Of a stretch of DNA of 64,000 nt, positions 37,101 through 52,262 are shown one piece after another. Every line of letters begins with the position of its first letter. Positions within the stretch are counted from its first letter, which is position 1. The notes under the pieces were generated by a model. The model was not told where the DNA came from, did no database searches, and saw only the letters and a program-made list of their open reading frames with translations. Source of the stretch: Gyrodactylus bullatarudis (lineage: Eukaryota; Platyhelminthes; Monogenea; Gyrodactylidea; Gyrodactylidae); contig SSNU01000311.1 in assembly GCA_012064415.1 (NCBI GenBank), positions 407,991-471,990 of the forward strand. The letters are read 5' to 3'. Both the position numbers and the translations under genes were made by a program.

Positions 37101-38728
37101 TTATTGAAAAAATATACATTTTTCCACAAGAATATTCAAATAGAGAGAGAGAGAGATTCAAAAGTACACCCCACCTAGAAATTAAATGAAATTCCCATAC
37201 ACATTTGTATTCATTATCTTCAAGTATTAATTAGTAATCCTATACACTTGAAATGTACACTGTACGACAGAGTACTAAAATTCAAAATATGGACTTGAAA
37301 CAAAACTTTTACACGCGAAATAACTCGGCTTCTAATCCCTTAATTTTTTAACAGAGGTTAGTATGCCGATAATTTTATTTCAAGTCTCAATCAGATTCTC
37401 TCTCCTCGAAGCATTGAAGGGATAATTTATCTAACCAGTTGTCATCTTCCCTTCAAATGTAAAAGTACTCTCAACTGACAGGCAGTCATATTTTATAACT
37501 TTTACATACTGATTGGATAAAGTTATCTTTTCAACCTTATAGCTGTTTTTGTGATTTTGTCTTACTGTAATAATAGAAATTGATATTTTTATCCAGATGA
37601 TTCAATGATTTGTCCTTCGCCACTTGGCAGAAAACCAGACTCAAATAGTTACAGTCATTTGAATCGTTTAAAGTCCCAACAGTTGAGTAAAATATCCGAA
37701 CCCCTAGACATGCCAACATTTAAACCGAGTGATTACTTCTTTGACTCATTGGATATAAGTCATCGAGCTCTCGAATCTTTCCCATGGTTCCATGGCTCTC
37801 TAAGTCGCCAGGAGGCCTCAGCATTTGTCCTTGGTTATGATTTGGATAAGAGTTCTGGTGATACAACTTCCCTTGTTCCAATTGACGCAATACAGCCTGT
37901 CATAGGCTCTGGAAATGTGTCAAGTGCCTTTACCAATTTATCGAATCAAAACTCGAGTCAAGTATTATCTACAGAAGGTACATTCCTCGTTCGGCAAAGT
38001 GAGAGCATTATTGGAGAATACGTGCTTACCTTCAGTTTCCAGAGTAAAGCTAAGGTAAGCCAAACATCAAACAAGTTGCTATATCTTTTTGTCGGAAAAA
38101 GTGAATTTCATCTTAAGTCTCTAAGGTTTCTCATGCCCATGAGCAAAATTTATGAAATTGCAAAGGCTAAATACATATTTAATTCAAATTTTATGGAATA
38201 TAATCTAATCTTTCTTCAATACATTAGCACTTGAGAATGTTATTGGATGAAAATGGAACCTGTCATTTACAACATTTACCCTTTGAAACTATCGTAGAAA
38301 TGTTGGAGCATTTTCGACATGAGCCAATACCTTTAGAGAATCAGTGCATTTCATCAATTATGGAAAAAGAACCTATTGATAGTACAGGAACAAAATCAAC
38401 GACTTTAGGAGCTTATGTGGTGAATAGGAAATTTTTATGTAAGTATATTGTAATTACTCACCAGTATATATCTGATTATTAATTCTATTTTATTGTAGCT
38501 GAAAACTCTGATTTGCTACTCTATTACCGCGGCTCAGTAAGAGCAATGCCAGATCAAATAATCACTTCATTAGCTTGTTTTCTTCCTTCGGCATCTATGC
38601 ATGTCCCAAAAACAAGCTTTCAAAATAGATCTGGTCAAAATTCATTCCAAAACAATGGGTCAAATACTCCTAGTCAACAAGAAGAAATTAGAGCATTTAG
38701 AAAACCAAATTATTACTTAGTTTTATGA
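31169..38728 (+). CDS. SH2B: SH2B-family adaptor (PH + SH2)
   Basis: Six exons (31169-32086, 32359-32588, 37024-37091, 37597-38054, 38228-38438, 38499-38728) keep frame throughout and give 704 residues. The N-terminal phenylalanine-zipper dimerisation region is at about 1-60 (WLAFCEEVFHQLTYDALQSF). A split PH domain (about 195-345) runs from IKEWVGHQNPQ through the first junction (IIMLR to TELGEMKLFHVSD) to FENWLNLLQKC. The SH2 domain begins FPWFHGSLSRQEA at about 467 and includes TFLVRQSES with the phosphotyrosine-binding Arg and HLRMLLDENGTCHLQH. A Ser/Asn-rich insertion of about 45 residues separates the first helix from the FLVRQ strand. SH2B adaptors link receptor tyrosine kinases and JAK2 to downstream signalling. 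The 68-bp third exon was found by frame and splice sites only. A three-codon upstream frame (ATG at 31138) precedes the start. Confidence 0.92.
32589..37023 (+). other. 4.4-kb intron of SH2B carrying a LINE
   Basis: Donor GTGAGT after ...EASIELL, acceptor TCCTACAG before the 68-bp exon. About 3.2 kb of it is a degenerate non-LTR retrotransposon in antisense orientation. The rest is AT-rich, with a TA run near 33150. Confidence 0.8.
33285..36470 (-). mobile_element. Degenerate non-LTR retrotransposon (Jockey/CR1-like LINE)
   Basis: Reading on the minus strand, an ORF1-like part is at 35774-36459. An apurinic endonuclease follows at about 34819-35695 (LLWNARSILPSLFNLKRYI, ILIITESWL, SFRADRTSNPGGGIILFVR, EICGDFNIPS). 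Reverse transcriptase runs from about 34516 to 33372 (PADLRPISNISIFLSIIDRI, AVIYVDISKSFDRLPFNVII, SGVPQGSVIGPT, FKNADDIKI). The copy is dead: the frames shift repeatedly, a TGA interrupts the sequence right after SGVPQGSVIGPT near 34000, and the usual YADD/FADD is NADD. The 3' end at about 33285 is set by comparison with the second copy near 53980. The 5' end is uncertain. It is inserted in an intron of SH2B, opposite to the gene. Confidence 0.9.
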
Positions 38729-39035
38729 ATTTATCCTTTGCATTAATTTTTTAGACTATTTATCGAAATAAGATATCATTATATGTACATGATGTAAATG
38801 CAGATTGAATAAAATGTTATGAATTATTTAACAAATATAAACGTTTTATATAAACATTAAAAATAAAATAACATAAAATTTGATAAAAATAGTGGGAATG
38901 TATAAATTATTAAGGACTAAATTTCTTGCTCTAGGAGAATTGTTTTACTATATTAACACATATATACAATTTGTCTAAAAATTCGCTCCTAATTAGAAAG
39001 ATTTCAAATAAAAGACTGAGAAAAATGTTATAAAG

Positions 39036-41302
<2,267 letters not shown>

Positions 41303-41949
41303 TTTTAATATTTTGCTTATTCACATTTTTCTACAGGAACCTTTTAATCAAAAAGAACAACTACATCATAAGAAACCCAAAGCAAGCCCAAATGTTTGAA
41401 TTTATTTTTTGTTATCATTTGTATTGTAAATATGTTTCCGAAATTCAAAAAAATAATAACACACAAACAAGCTTTACTTTTTTATGAAAGAGTTTTTCAT
41501 CGTCCCATCTACCTAGTAGTATTATACTAACAGTATATAGATACAGTTAGTGATCTACCTGAAATGACCAAAACTTTAAAATTTCGTTGTCATGAAGGTT
41601 TTTATCAAATAACCCGAGAATCTAGCACTTTTTTCATCCTAAATGTTTAGTACAATCCTCTTGAAATCGATTGAAAAAATGATTTTTTATCAGAAAATTT
41701 TTATATATTGGATTATTCTTTTTGATCTTAAAAATATCTGTCAAGGGTAATTTTTTAAACTTTATTTACTTCTGTTAAACGCTTGTTTTTTTTCTATGTC
41801 TCATCAAGCAACGGTCTGAGAATTTTTCCACATCTTTATCTCTTCGGCTAATTAATTATTTGATATTAATAAAGATTGCTTAGGTTGATGTATCGTGTCG
41901 TTTGTTTTTCCAAAAAATCTTGTCTTAAAAATATAAATTATACATCTTG
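41303..41949. other. Intergenic, 3' ends of convergent YY1 and RBM24-like genes
   Basis: AT-rich untranslated sequence. No further feature recognised. Confidence 0.55.
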
Positions 41950-42604
41950 TCAAAACTCCTGCGTCTGGACTGGGAGTTGGTAAACGGAACTTTTATTGAC
42001 GATGTTCATCGGAGCAAAACCATTATCAAAAAGACCAGCATTAGCATTTGGCTGACCAACACCATTCTGACTAATATTGATTGCAGAATTCTGTTTCGCT
42101 TGCAGAATGCTATCACTCATTGCCGTAACTGATTGGCCGGTATTCGAAGTTGGCTGGGCAGCATAAAGATTATATCCTATGCTTGATGGATTAACTGATG
42201 GATTTTGTTGATTCAACATATACAATGGATTCAAATTATTTTGTCCCAAAAGTGAAAAGCTCCCATCTTGTCCGATACCTCCGCATTGTGGAGTACCCGT
42301 TTGTGCTGACATGATGACATTTAGATAATCCATAATTGAGTTGTTTTGTTGAATAGCTGGGTTATTTTGGTAAGAATTAAACAAAAGATCTTGGCATGGC
42401 TGATTTGTACGCTGGAGTGTCGGAACAGGAGATGGAATCGGTTGTTGATCAATAGATCTCGGCTGCTGAGAATTTTGCAGCAAGATGTTTTTCAACGCCA
42501 AATTCGTTGCTTGACCAGCAGGTAAATTGAGGCCATTATATGACATAAGATTTGCTTGATTAATAATTGGATTACTGTAGAACTGAGCATTTGACAGAGG
42601 CATG
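41950..42604 (-). CDS. Gln/Asn-rich exon, probable C-terminus of the RBM24-like gene
   Basis: An open frame of 217 residues (MPLSNAQFYSNPII to LPVQTQEF) rich in Gln, Asn, Ser and Pro. It lies downstream of the RRM exons on the same strand and is preceded by an acceptor-like TTATTTTAAG. RBM24/SUP-12 proteins have just this plan: an N-terminal RRM and a disordered tail. However, the phase after RRM exon 2 (one leftover base) does not match the phase needed here (two), so either a further small exon lies between 42605 and 44890 or this is a separate small gene starting at its own ATG at 42603. A donor-like AG|GTAACT on the minus strand near 43115 could belong to a 5' noncoding exon for the second reading. 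Confidence 0.6.
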
Positions 42605-44890
42605 CTTAAAATAATTACAAGAAATTAATTCACTTATCCTTAGTATATTTGATTTTAACTATTTTTTTTATCTTAAAATATATACTTTAGTAAGCAAATT
42701 CGCTAAAATTAAATGGCATATCAAAATGATTTTTGTTAATCTTTAAAAAATCTTGATGATGTCGAGACAGAATTTTGATCAATTTAACGCAAATAATAGA
42801 ATCAATACATCATTGATTCTGCATATTTTTATAAAATAATTATAATCATTCAAAATGTTTAAGGCTTCTGAATATTTCTCTGGTTATTCACACATTCAAC
42901 AACTACAAATTAATGTAATGTGAACCGTTTTACTCATTTCTGAACGTAGAAGAGGCACACATAACACAGAAATCGTTATCACCAAATAGTGTGTTTTCTA
43001 ATTTAAATAAGAGAATTAGCTGACACCCCTATTTGTCGAATCTCAGACAAATGTAAATTCCCAAGGCAGCCTCTTTGATTGATGAAAAGATCGAATAGAA
43101 GTGTTAGTTACCTGAGAACTACACATACGAAAAATGTATAGTGAGGGAAGAGAGAAGAAGTTTGATTTGACAAACACAAATCGGCAAATTGGATAAAGCA
43201 ATGTAAATGAAAAATAACAAAAAGCATTTTTTAATTAGTTAGATGAAATAATCATTTTTTTTGTGATAAAATAGGATTCAAATTCAACACTTTGATATCG
43301 TCAACAGTAGTTATGTAGTTATGAATTGTAGCTAGTTGACAAAAAGTGGGACAGAAAATTAATTTGATAAAATCTAACTGATCACAATGAAAGGCGAAAA
43401 AGATGATCCCTAGAAAAACAAAACAGTTCAGCTCCATAAGTTTCATTAATTTTTTAACAACACAAAACACAATAGAAAATATCTGTTGGTAATTATAATA
43501 GGAGAAATATTCGTTTCCGAAGATTAATTGATTTTGCCCTTATGAGTATAGTGCACTATAGTAATTGAGATTGAGAATTTAAAAATACTAAAATTTGAAG
43601 TTTTCAACAGAAAGGAAAAAGCAACTGGACAACAATAAATACAACAGTGATGAAATTTAAAGTTCAAAAATGGATTCATCTAAAATAAAATTCAAACACA
43701 GGAGACCACACCAGTAACAAACTTACAATATTGCAGATCCTTAACATTAAATTTTTATATTATTCATTTAGTGGTTACTTGAAAGTATATATGAAATATA
43801 TTTTTTTAATAAAGTATTATCTTTGGATAATTCTTTATGCTTCCACGATATAAAATGCATGAAGAACAAGGTTGGAAAATAATATAAAGGTTCTCTTATT
43901 ATTGGAGTAATAAAAAAGCAAGCTAAAATTATATACACATTCGACTTGGTTACTTAGTATACTGTAAGTAGAATTTTTTATTATGTTTTTTTCTTTTATT
44001 GCCAGGTGTTCAAATGAACTCATTCGCCATTTCTGCATTGCACCTTGAGAAAATAGTAATGATGAAAATTTTACAGAACCATTCATCCATGTCCTCAGAG
44101 ATTAAATTTTATGGAGAGGGTCTCGACCAGAAAATTAGTTTTAAAATAGATTTCTACTCAAGTGAAGGTTGAATGGAAATTCAAAAAATACTTGATATTT
44201 CAACCAACCATATCCTGAAAATAACTCCATGATTTTCATAGTGGGGATGATGTTTACACAAAAAAATAATTAGGAACCAATTCTTCAGATCAGCGATAAT
44301 TTTCCCTTCAAGCATAATAAAATCCAAGAGCAAAGTTAGGAATAAACAGATTATCTTTCCTACATCTAGGTATTGGGAGAATAGTCGAGAAATAAAACCT
44401 ATAAACTACAAACTACATACGCACACTGAATTGTAGAGAAAATTGGGGAATATATGAATTTTTTTAAATAAAAAATCATAAACGCTTTTACAATTCATTG
44501 CTTGTTAGCTTGAAGGGAATGCATAAAAGATATAAAAAAACAGTCTATACAAGAGAATTATAGGGAAATACCTCCATTTTAGATCAGTCAATTAATTCTC
44601 TTCTTTTATTATCTTGATCCATCTTTCGGGAGCCTCTTGTTGGGGATTTCATTTATGATTCTATTTTTTACTACAAAAATGTAGTAAATTTGTGATAAGT
44701 TAAGTGTTTTCCTATTTCGATTACAATTCGTTAAGTGATAAGAATTTTAGTCGGAAGAAAAACTTGCAAGTTGATTTAGGTCCTTAAAATATGTTAACAT
44801 ACCTTGCAATTGGATTGAAAAGGCTTGTGGAGGCTGTAACAAAACCGGGGATTAGTTTTTACAGTATAAAAATATTTCTAATGAACAAAC

Positions 44891-47800
44891 CTCCAGGCAA
44901 TTGTCGGGGCTTGGCCCCAAGAACAGCAAGATTGACATTTGCCTTCCTACCATCGATGCAGGGATTCGGATCTCTGATTGCCATTAAGGCCTCCTCTGAT
45001 CGAGCCATAGTTACCTAGGAAATTGAAGAATCATCATTATTCCAATTATAGAATCTATTTTAGACTTTAAATAAAGCAGTATTATCAATTATCCAAGATA
45101 ACACTTTAACCTCTGAATGTAGAAGAAAAAATGAGGAAATATTGACCTTTTTCAATTCCAAGTTCTACGTACTTGTTCTAATAAGAATTCAATCTTAATA
45201 ATAATAAGGATAGTTGGTAGTAGTAATAAGAATAATGTTATCAATATCTGATCAGCCAAATTACAATTATGTAAATCAGAGAATATTGGTTGATGTGGAA
45301 GTAGGGAGAGAGAACCAAAACAACATCAACAAAATTACAATTACTCTACTAGGTTTGTTTGATTGAATGAATGAAATAGATTTTAATGTTTCTCCTTCAT
45401 TTTTTGCTAGCAAACCAAACAAGCAAGATACTTTGAATGTGGAACCAAGTAAAATTGTATAATATGTATTTTATTTTTAAGCATAAAATAATTGAGATTT
45501 GAAAGATGCCCAATAAGGGGTAATAAATTCTTCATTAATCGGGCTTGTATATGAAGAGTTTTTTTCTTTCAACAAACTAGATTTTTATCATTGATTGCAT
45601 ATAAATGGTGAATGTTTCCTGAGTGAAAAGTCGCCCTAGATTTCCTTAGTTTTTATTTTTGAGCTGTATTCGTACTTAATTTGATGAGACAAGTAGAATA
45701 GTTCAGATAAGCACCGAGCTAGGATATTCTTATATGATTTATTTATAACCTTTTCTGCAATAATAATCTTTATGATGTTTACTTTAGTGTTTAATGAAAT
45801 TAGTCTGTCTCCAGGAAATAATGCCCGATAATCAATTCTGGAATCGAAATTGGATTTCCATCACCTTAACTTAGTCGTCTTAACTCTATTATATCAGATG
45901 GCTAATCTACCACTTTTGTACAGTAGTTAATTGTTTTTCACAATTTCACAGAAATACCTATTAAATGTAAAAGAAATTACTGTATATTACTAGCATATCT
46001 ATTTGGACAGGTCTTGCTATCAGTGGACTTGAATCAAACTGCGTAGTTTATCTCCTCTTCTTGGAATGGAATCCAGTACGAAGGAAAAGAATCAAATCAA
46101 TATTTTGACAGAGAAAATAATTATCACAGTTAATTAGTAGAATGACGATAGTCTATAGTTTATGATCTTCATGAGTGTGCCACAACCTCACTCATTCTCT
46201 TTTAACCTTTTTTTAAACACTGTAAGCAAAATTGTTTTGTATGATTCCTCATCTTAAAGACGACAAATTTCTTACAAGAATTACTCCTCCAAGTTAACCC
46301 GGGAAATTAAAGGTAAAGTAGCTTGTGCAAAAAGTGTGAAATATCTATGCGGGACAATTGATTTCTCTCTCTATCTCTCTCTTGTCCTCCACCCTGTGTG
46401 CAATTAATAATAATGTGATACTCTGTTATTTTATTCATTGTTTATTTCTAATAATAAATTCATTTCGATTGCCTACCCTGCTACACTAGTGGAACCCAAG
46501 CCTACATATACAAAATACAATATATACAAATAAATGGATAGTGGGAATGATCCACCCCAGCATCCAGTTCTCATCATCATGATCATCATATGGTTCAATT
46601 TCATCTTTGCTTGCCTCTCAGTATATTTATTCTTACAATGAAATCCACATTTTCTTTTCGCTTTTTTGACTTTATTATATCTATCTTCTAATACTACTAG
46701 TGTGTCTCGTTTAGGCAATGGAGCTAGAATGTGGGTTACTTTTTCGGGAATACGTGTATTACCTAATAGGTATTGATGAAAAAAATTAGTATACAATCAT
46801 ACCTACTGCATAAACAGGAAAATCATACAAAGAAAAGATTTTTTGCTTGTTTAGGAGGATTGAGAAATCCAAATACTGAAGTAAAGAATGAGTCCATAAT
46901 AAATTACTATAAATGGGATCTAGAAATTGAAGAATACTTTTATTCCTACTGAATAAAGAAAAAATGAAGAAAAAAGTGTTTTTGTATATTGTACTGAATG
47001 GAGAAATGTCATAAAATTATATTTGGGCTGTCGTATAGTGAAGAATCAGAGTCATAAACAACCTTAATTTCATGTTCAAAGAATTTCTCTAGTTAAATGA
47101 AAAAGAAAAGAGGTAAAGCAAAACTAGAAAATTCAAAGGGAAAAAGGAATTTTTCAATTTATGATTCTTCTGACGAGAAAGGGAAAAATGAAAGAGAAAT
47201 TCTTGAGGTGGGCGAGTGTGTTACTATCACCAAGAGAGGAATATCTACAACAACAATAACAAAAAAATTCAAGGTATACCATGAAAAACAATTGCAAAGA
47301 TTCAAACAAAATGAAAGACTATAAAAAGAAGAAAACAATCGCCAAAATGATTTAATTTTGTAAGCAGCGGCAGAAATGGATCATTAAATCAAGGTTGCAT
47401 TGGGTTTAGGAAAATGTTTAGTTCTAATTTTCAGTATCTTGCTGGAATTTGGAGTAAACGGTTGAGGTTCCAAAGGAAAAGTGAACAAAAATATCGTCAA
47501 GTCTACTCAAATGAGGAGTGCAGATGGAAAAAATAGGATCATCCTCTTTGTCTAATGGTGAAATAGGTTATTTCTGAATGGTAATACACAAAATTTATTC
47601 ACTTAAAGTTAGCTAATATTCAGTCACTAGTAAACACCCCCCATTATCGAAGGATCAATTTTCAAGAATAAAAATCAAATCGAAATTCAACTCTCACAAA
47701 ATTTAACTCACTAATTGTGATCTTGGTAAACGACTTCGGTAGATTTTTAAAGATCATAAATTCTCAACCTCATATCAGCTAACTATAGTTTTATCATTCA

Positions 47801-50490
47801 TCCCTACAATCTACATCGTAATCATAATTGCATCAGATGAGAATTAAAATTAGCCTGATTAGAGGAAGAAAAACAAGAGGTTTTTTCTTTTTTTCATCAA
47901 TTATCATTATCACTAGTAAATATACATTTTAATGTATTCTGTAGATATAGATGTATATAACTGTAATACATGTATTCTTTCTCGCTATCTCACAAGAAAT
48001 AAAAGGGGAAAAACTATCCCTCATTCCTTCTCAACAAAAAACGGAATAAAACCTCTTCCAAGAAGATCCTACAGTTACTACTACTAGTAATATAATTTTC
48101 TTTTTTATTCTTTCTCTTGTGCTGAATGTATTACACTGGAATTGTGTTGTTATTGTTGTAGTTGGGTAAAGGAAAATATTGTTTCATCAGATATTTGAGA
48201 GGGAATATATTATTATTATTCAAGAGAGATAGTCTTGCTTTTATTATCCTCAATTTCTCTTCCTAAAGTAAAGTAGACTGAGGGTGTGATTGTGTGCTTA
48301 AATGAAAACTTTTTCATTATTATTCTTTCTTATTTTTGTTTAAAAACCCAAACTAGAGAAGTTGAATGGTGTATTTTTCAATTTTTTTCTCCAAGAATAA
48401 ACAAGCGGTTATCTAATCCAATAAACCAAAAATATGCCCTAATTTAAGGAGTAGGCTTATCTGAACAGATAGAGATAGACAAGAGAAACAGATGAGTTTT
48501 CCGATGAATTTGAAAATACAATTGAATTTCAGAATGCAAGAGAGAATTTATCACATTCTTCTAATCAATATCGTCACTTTATGATTGATCTGATATTCCT
48601 AAAATGGTTTCATCACAAAAGATAGCATTACTGTCAAATTTTTATTGTCAGAGGCTTCTATCGAGAATTTCAAATAAAATTAAATCTTTATATTTAAATC
48701 CTTGATAGAATAAAGGTGCGAATTTGACCGAGAGCTAAATATCATTTCATTTGTAAAAAATTTTTGTTTTTAATTAATACAACAACCAAAAATACAATAG
48801 AATATGGAGAAAATTAGTTTAACACTGATTCTGTTTTTTCAATGCCAGGTTTAAATGTTTACCTTCTATGCCAAGCAGGAATAATGTAATAAAAATTTTT
48901 ATTTAAAAATACTACGCTGAAAAATACTAATGCTGATCATGTTATTAACATCGTCACCAAATGATAATACAGTAACACAGTAGATATTCTTAAGACTTTT
49001 ACTTGAATCGATAATTTCCAGCGAGTGCTTGGAGGATACATTTTATTTATTACAGAAATATAATATTTTTAAATATTTTATCCTTTTTTACATGAGAATA
49101 TTTTATATTTTTAAACTTTATTTATCCGCTTTATGAATTTCTATTCTAGGTACTGTATGTACTTATCTATACATTTATTTATTGGGTAATGTTGAACTGT
49201 AATTTTGGAAGAAAGACAAGAAGAAAGTTCACACTTTTTATGTCAAGAGAAGTTCGAAACATGCTATAGCAACTTTCATTGGGTTACGTGGAGTATTTTT
49301 AACAACTAATTGATTTTTCATTCCTATGGAGCATCAGAAATTATAGCTACCTTGAGTATTTATTTCCAAATAATCATAATCGTAATAATGTATAGTCTTG
49401 GTTAATTTTATGTTCGAGTTGGTATTAGGAATTTAAACAACATCTTTTAGGAAAGTTCCTCTTCTTAACAGAATTTTATTAGCCTCTTGAAGCTTTTAAA
49501 AGCAAATTCAAGAATGTTAAGTTTAGAGATACTCTTATGAAAGCTTTTATTCATATCTTATGATACAATTACAATAATATTTCGAGTTCAAAGCTTATCC
49601 GATAAAAGTAAATGTTTATATATTCGAAATCAATCTTTTGGTGAAAAAAACATGATCCATGATCAAATTACTATACATATCAAGGAGCAGTATAAAGAAT
49701 TATTTTTTGGGTTCAAAGTTTTTTTTTCTTTAATCAAGATGATAAATTCTTGCCATAATCAATTTTTGATTTAGTTTAGATAATTACAGTTTACACTTGC
49801 TCATTGAAAATCACAAATAAACTATTCGAAATTGGGTTAAAAATTTCATAAGTAAATATACAGGATTCCCATTTAAAAAAGATGTAAAAGTTTATGAACT
49901 TTCAACAGGAGGCTGTTAAAGATGATAATCTGAGCTTATACTTTTAGTGATAAACGATTTTTATTTTCGTTGATTCCTTTCACTTTTTGCCAGCATGATT
50001 CAAATCTACAAGATACCTCCTTATAAATAAAGATACATGCAGTAAAAATCTCTCAAGTTTAGTTTAAACATTGTATATATATAATGTAGATATATTATTT
50101 TTTAAACTGTTTTTCTCTCAATATAAGATATTCTAAGACGTTAATTATACATTCTGTTCAATTTGAGAAAATTTCAGCATTGATAGATCAATGGTATTAT
50201 TGATATATAATTTTTTTATATTCTATTAACTAACAACTTTATTTATCGCATCATTAAATATATCAAGAGTGAAATAAAATTTTCTTTAAACTCAACTCAA
50301 TTGTATTAGTATATATCAATGGTGAACTCACAAATCCATAGCCACGACTCTTGCCAGTCTGACGATCTGTGATGACGACAGCCTCCTCAATTGTACCGAA
50401 TTGTTTGAAAAATTCTTTAAGGCTTTCATCAGTTGTATGATAAGGAAGACCTCCGACGAATATTTTTTTCAGCGTTGTATCTTTCTGCAT
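44891..50490 (-). CDS. RBM24: RBM24/RBM38/SUP-12 RNA-binding protein, RRM exons
   Basis: Exon 1 (50332-50490) starts [20 protein letters not shown], contains RNP2 (KIFVGGL), [19 protein letters not shown] and ends in the middle of RNP1 at a GTGAGT donor. Exon 2 (44891-45014) resumes with [20 protein letters not shown] and the hallmark [17 protein letters not shown]. Joined, they give one complete RRM with near-family identity. These proteins control muscle- and tissue-specific alternative splicing and mRNA stability. The intron between them is 5.3 kb, very long for this genome. The C-terminal tail is probably the Gln/Asn-rich exon at 41950-42604, but that junction is not settled. The start codon is supported by the usual family N-terminus. 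Confidence 0.92.
45015..50331 (-). other. 5.3-kb first intron of the RBM24-like gene
   Basis: AT-rich sequence with long stretches lacking any recognisable gene. Two open frames, 46473-46796 (minus, Lys/Arg-rich) and 47097-47324 (plus, Lys-rich), have no family I know and may be chance. No transposon was recognised. Its size against the tiny introns elsewhere suggests regulatory content. Confidence 0.6.
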
Positions 50491-51079
50491 ATTGATAATT
50501 CTTAAAGGATTAAACTCCCTTCTACACTTGATATGACAAGGTTAGGATTGAAGATTTTGAAGAAAAACTCTTCAACTAGACTATGAAGAGAATAATAAAT
50601 TAGTGTATCACTATTTTCCAGTGATCTGTGAAATTTAGTGTTGGAGCATAATCAATGAATTTTGATTGGTTAAGAAATTTCATTGGTTATTGGATAAAGT
50701 TGAAGAAATACATTGATCAAAACACTAGTTAAATATTTAAAATTCATATATATTTAAAGCCTTATATGAGTAAGGTAAAAAGATTCCCAAAATTTATCGA
50801 GTTCTTGTTACAAAAGAGTATCCTATTTTGAATTTTACAAAATTTTTCCGAAAAAATTCTCACTTAAATTAATTATATTTTTTCAGTAACTACTGTAAAG
50901 TAATAATTGGTTTAAATGATAATATTTTATTATTTTTGAAAAATAAATAAACGTGCAGGTAAACTGAAATACAGTCCATTAATTACAAAATAAATGAAAC
51001 TAACATATCTAAACATTGAAATAAAGTAAAAGATATGAATGAATATAATTAACAGAAAAAATATCACTTTACGTCTTTA
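50491..51079. other. Intergenic between the RBM24-like and CAP-like genes
   Basis: Promoter side of the RBM24-like gene and 3' side of the CAP-like gene. An AATAAA-type signal on the minus strand lies near 50925. No frame resembling a CARP domain is present. Confidence 0.55.
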
Positions 51080-52262
51080 TCAAGTGGCTCGTACATGACG
51101 CATTTTCAAAATACGACCGGCATTTTGAATTTCACTAAGTAAATCAGCTCTATCAAAGTTTATAACTTTCTTTGGCGTAAACATTTTCTTTGGTTTATGT
51201 TCATTCACTGTTTCTTTCAAAGGTTTCATACCTTTATCCTCGAGATCCTTGAGATCACCAGTTACTGGTGGAGGGGGAGCATGCGGGGATGCCCAACGTA
51301 GACCTCCTGGGTAGTAACGCTTGACAATTCCACAAATGCCCTGAAGAACATCAAGCCATGATCTGACCCAATCAACATTTTTGGGGCGCCTAATATGAAA
51401 TCAAAAGATATTAATAGGTAACAAAATATTAGAACATAAGAAAACATAGTCTAGAATTTTTATTTAACCAATAAAAGAGTGGTTATGGAGTAAATTGTAA
51501 GGGAAAATTATCAGGATTAGATTAGAAAATAATCACGACAATAATGAAACACGAATACATGACATACCCTTTAGCTAAAGGTTTTGAAGAAATATGAATT
51601 AATATAGACCAATATTGGGTATACTTAATATAACTTTTAATGCATGCTAATCAAATACCGCCTTACCGATCTAGACAATTTTGAACAATTTTATTAGAAT
51701 ACGTCTGGGCAGCGAGAAGCATTTCCTCAGTAAAGGTAACAGGATCAAACTTGAGCTTTATTAATATAAATTTACTTACAACACTTATCCAGCTCAGCAT
51801 TAAAATAGAGTCATTGATGATGGTAAGCTCATGAAAATTTGATTTTGATCTATCCTCTGGAACTGTAGTACCGACTTCCATAAATACTTTTGATAGAGGA
51901 ACTAGAATACGATCTAAATCCTGCTTCTTAGGCTGGGAATATTTAACTGTTAGAGAAATTATGTTATAAGCCTCGTCAAAGGCTTTTTGGACTAGTAAAG
52001 ATTGTTTTTTGACTTCGATGCTAACAGATTTACTGGCGTTCATGTAGTTTTGAAGTTTTTTATCAATCAGTTTCTTAAATGCTCTCATGCCCGGAGAAGG
52101 GCCCGATACAGAATCAAGTTTTACCGAAGCTTCTAGTCTTGAAACAACAGTTTCTAATCTTTTAAGTAAGGGATCATTTTCATCAAGCTGATACTTATCA
52201 ACCGAAGTTAATCTAAAGTTCAAGAAATTGAACTTTGACTTTTTATCAGACTTGCTAGTCAT
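51080..52262 (-). CDS. CAP: Adenylyl cyclase-associated protein, N-terminal half with WH2 only
   Basis: Two exons, 51667-52262 and 51080-51389, with a 277-bp intron, give 301 residues (313 if the ATG at 52298 is used). The N-terminal oligomerising segment LLKRLETVVSRLEASV is followed by the helical folded domain (MRAFKKLIDKKLQNYM, AFDEAYNIIS, ILVPLSKVFMEVG, NDSILMLSWISV, YSNKIVQNCLDRRPKNVDWV). A proline run (APPPPV) and a WH2-like actin-binding motif (RADLLSEIQNAGRILKMRHV) come next, then a stop. CAP recycles actin monomers with cofilin. Animal CAPs are about 470 residues and end in a beta-helical CARP domain that exchanges nucleotide on G-actin; it is missing here. The junction restores the VDWV helix, so the frame is sound. 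Confidence 0.85.

Noticed and set aside
44791..45018. Plus-strand 75-codon frame
   Set aside because: Its reverse complement encodes the conserved [18 protein letters not shown] part of an RRM with proper splice sites, so the plus frame is a shadow.
47097..47324. Lys-rich 75-codon frame in the RBM24-like intron
   Set aside because: Composition follows the local purine bias and no domain or splice context was found; a chance frame is more likely.
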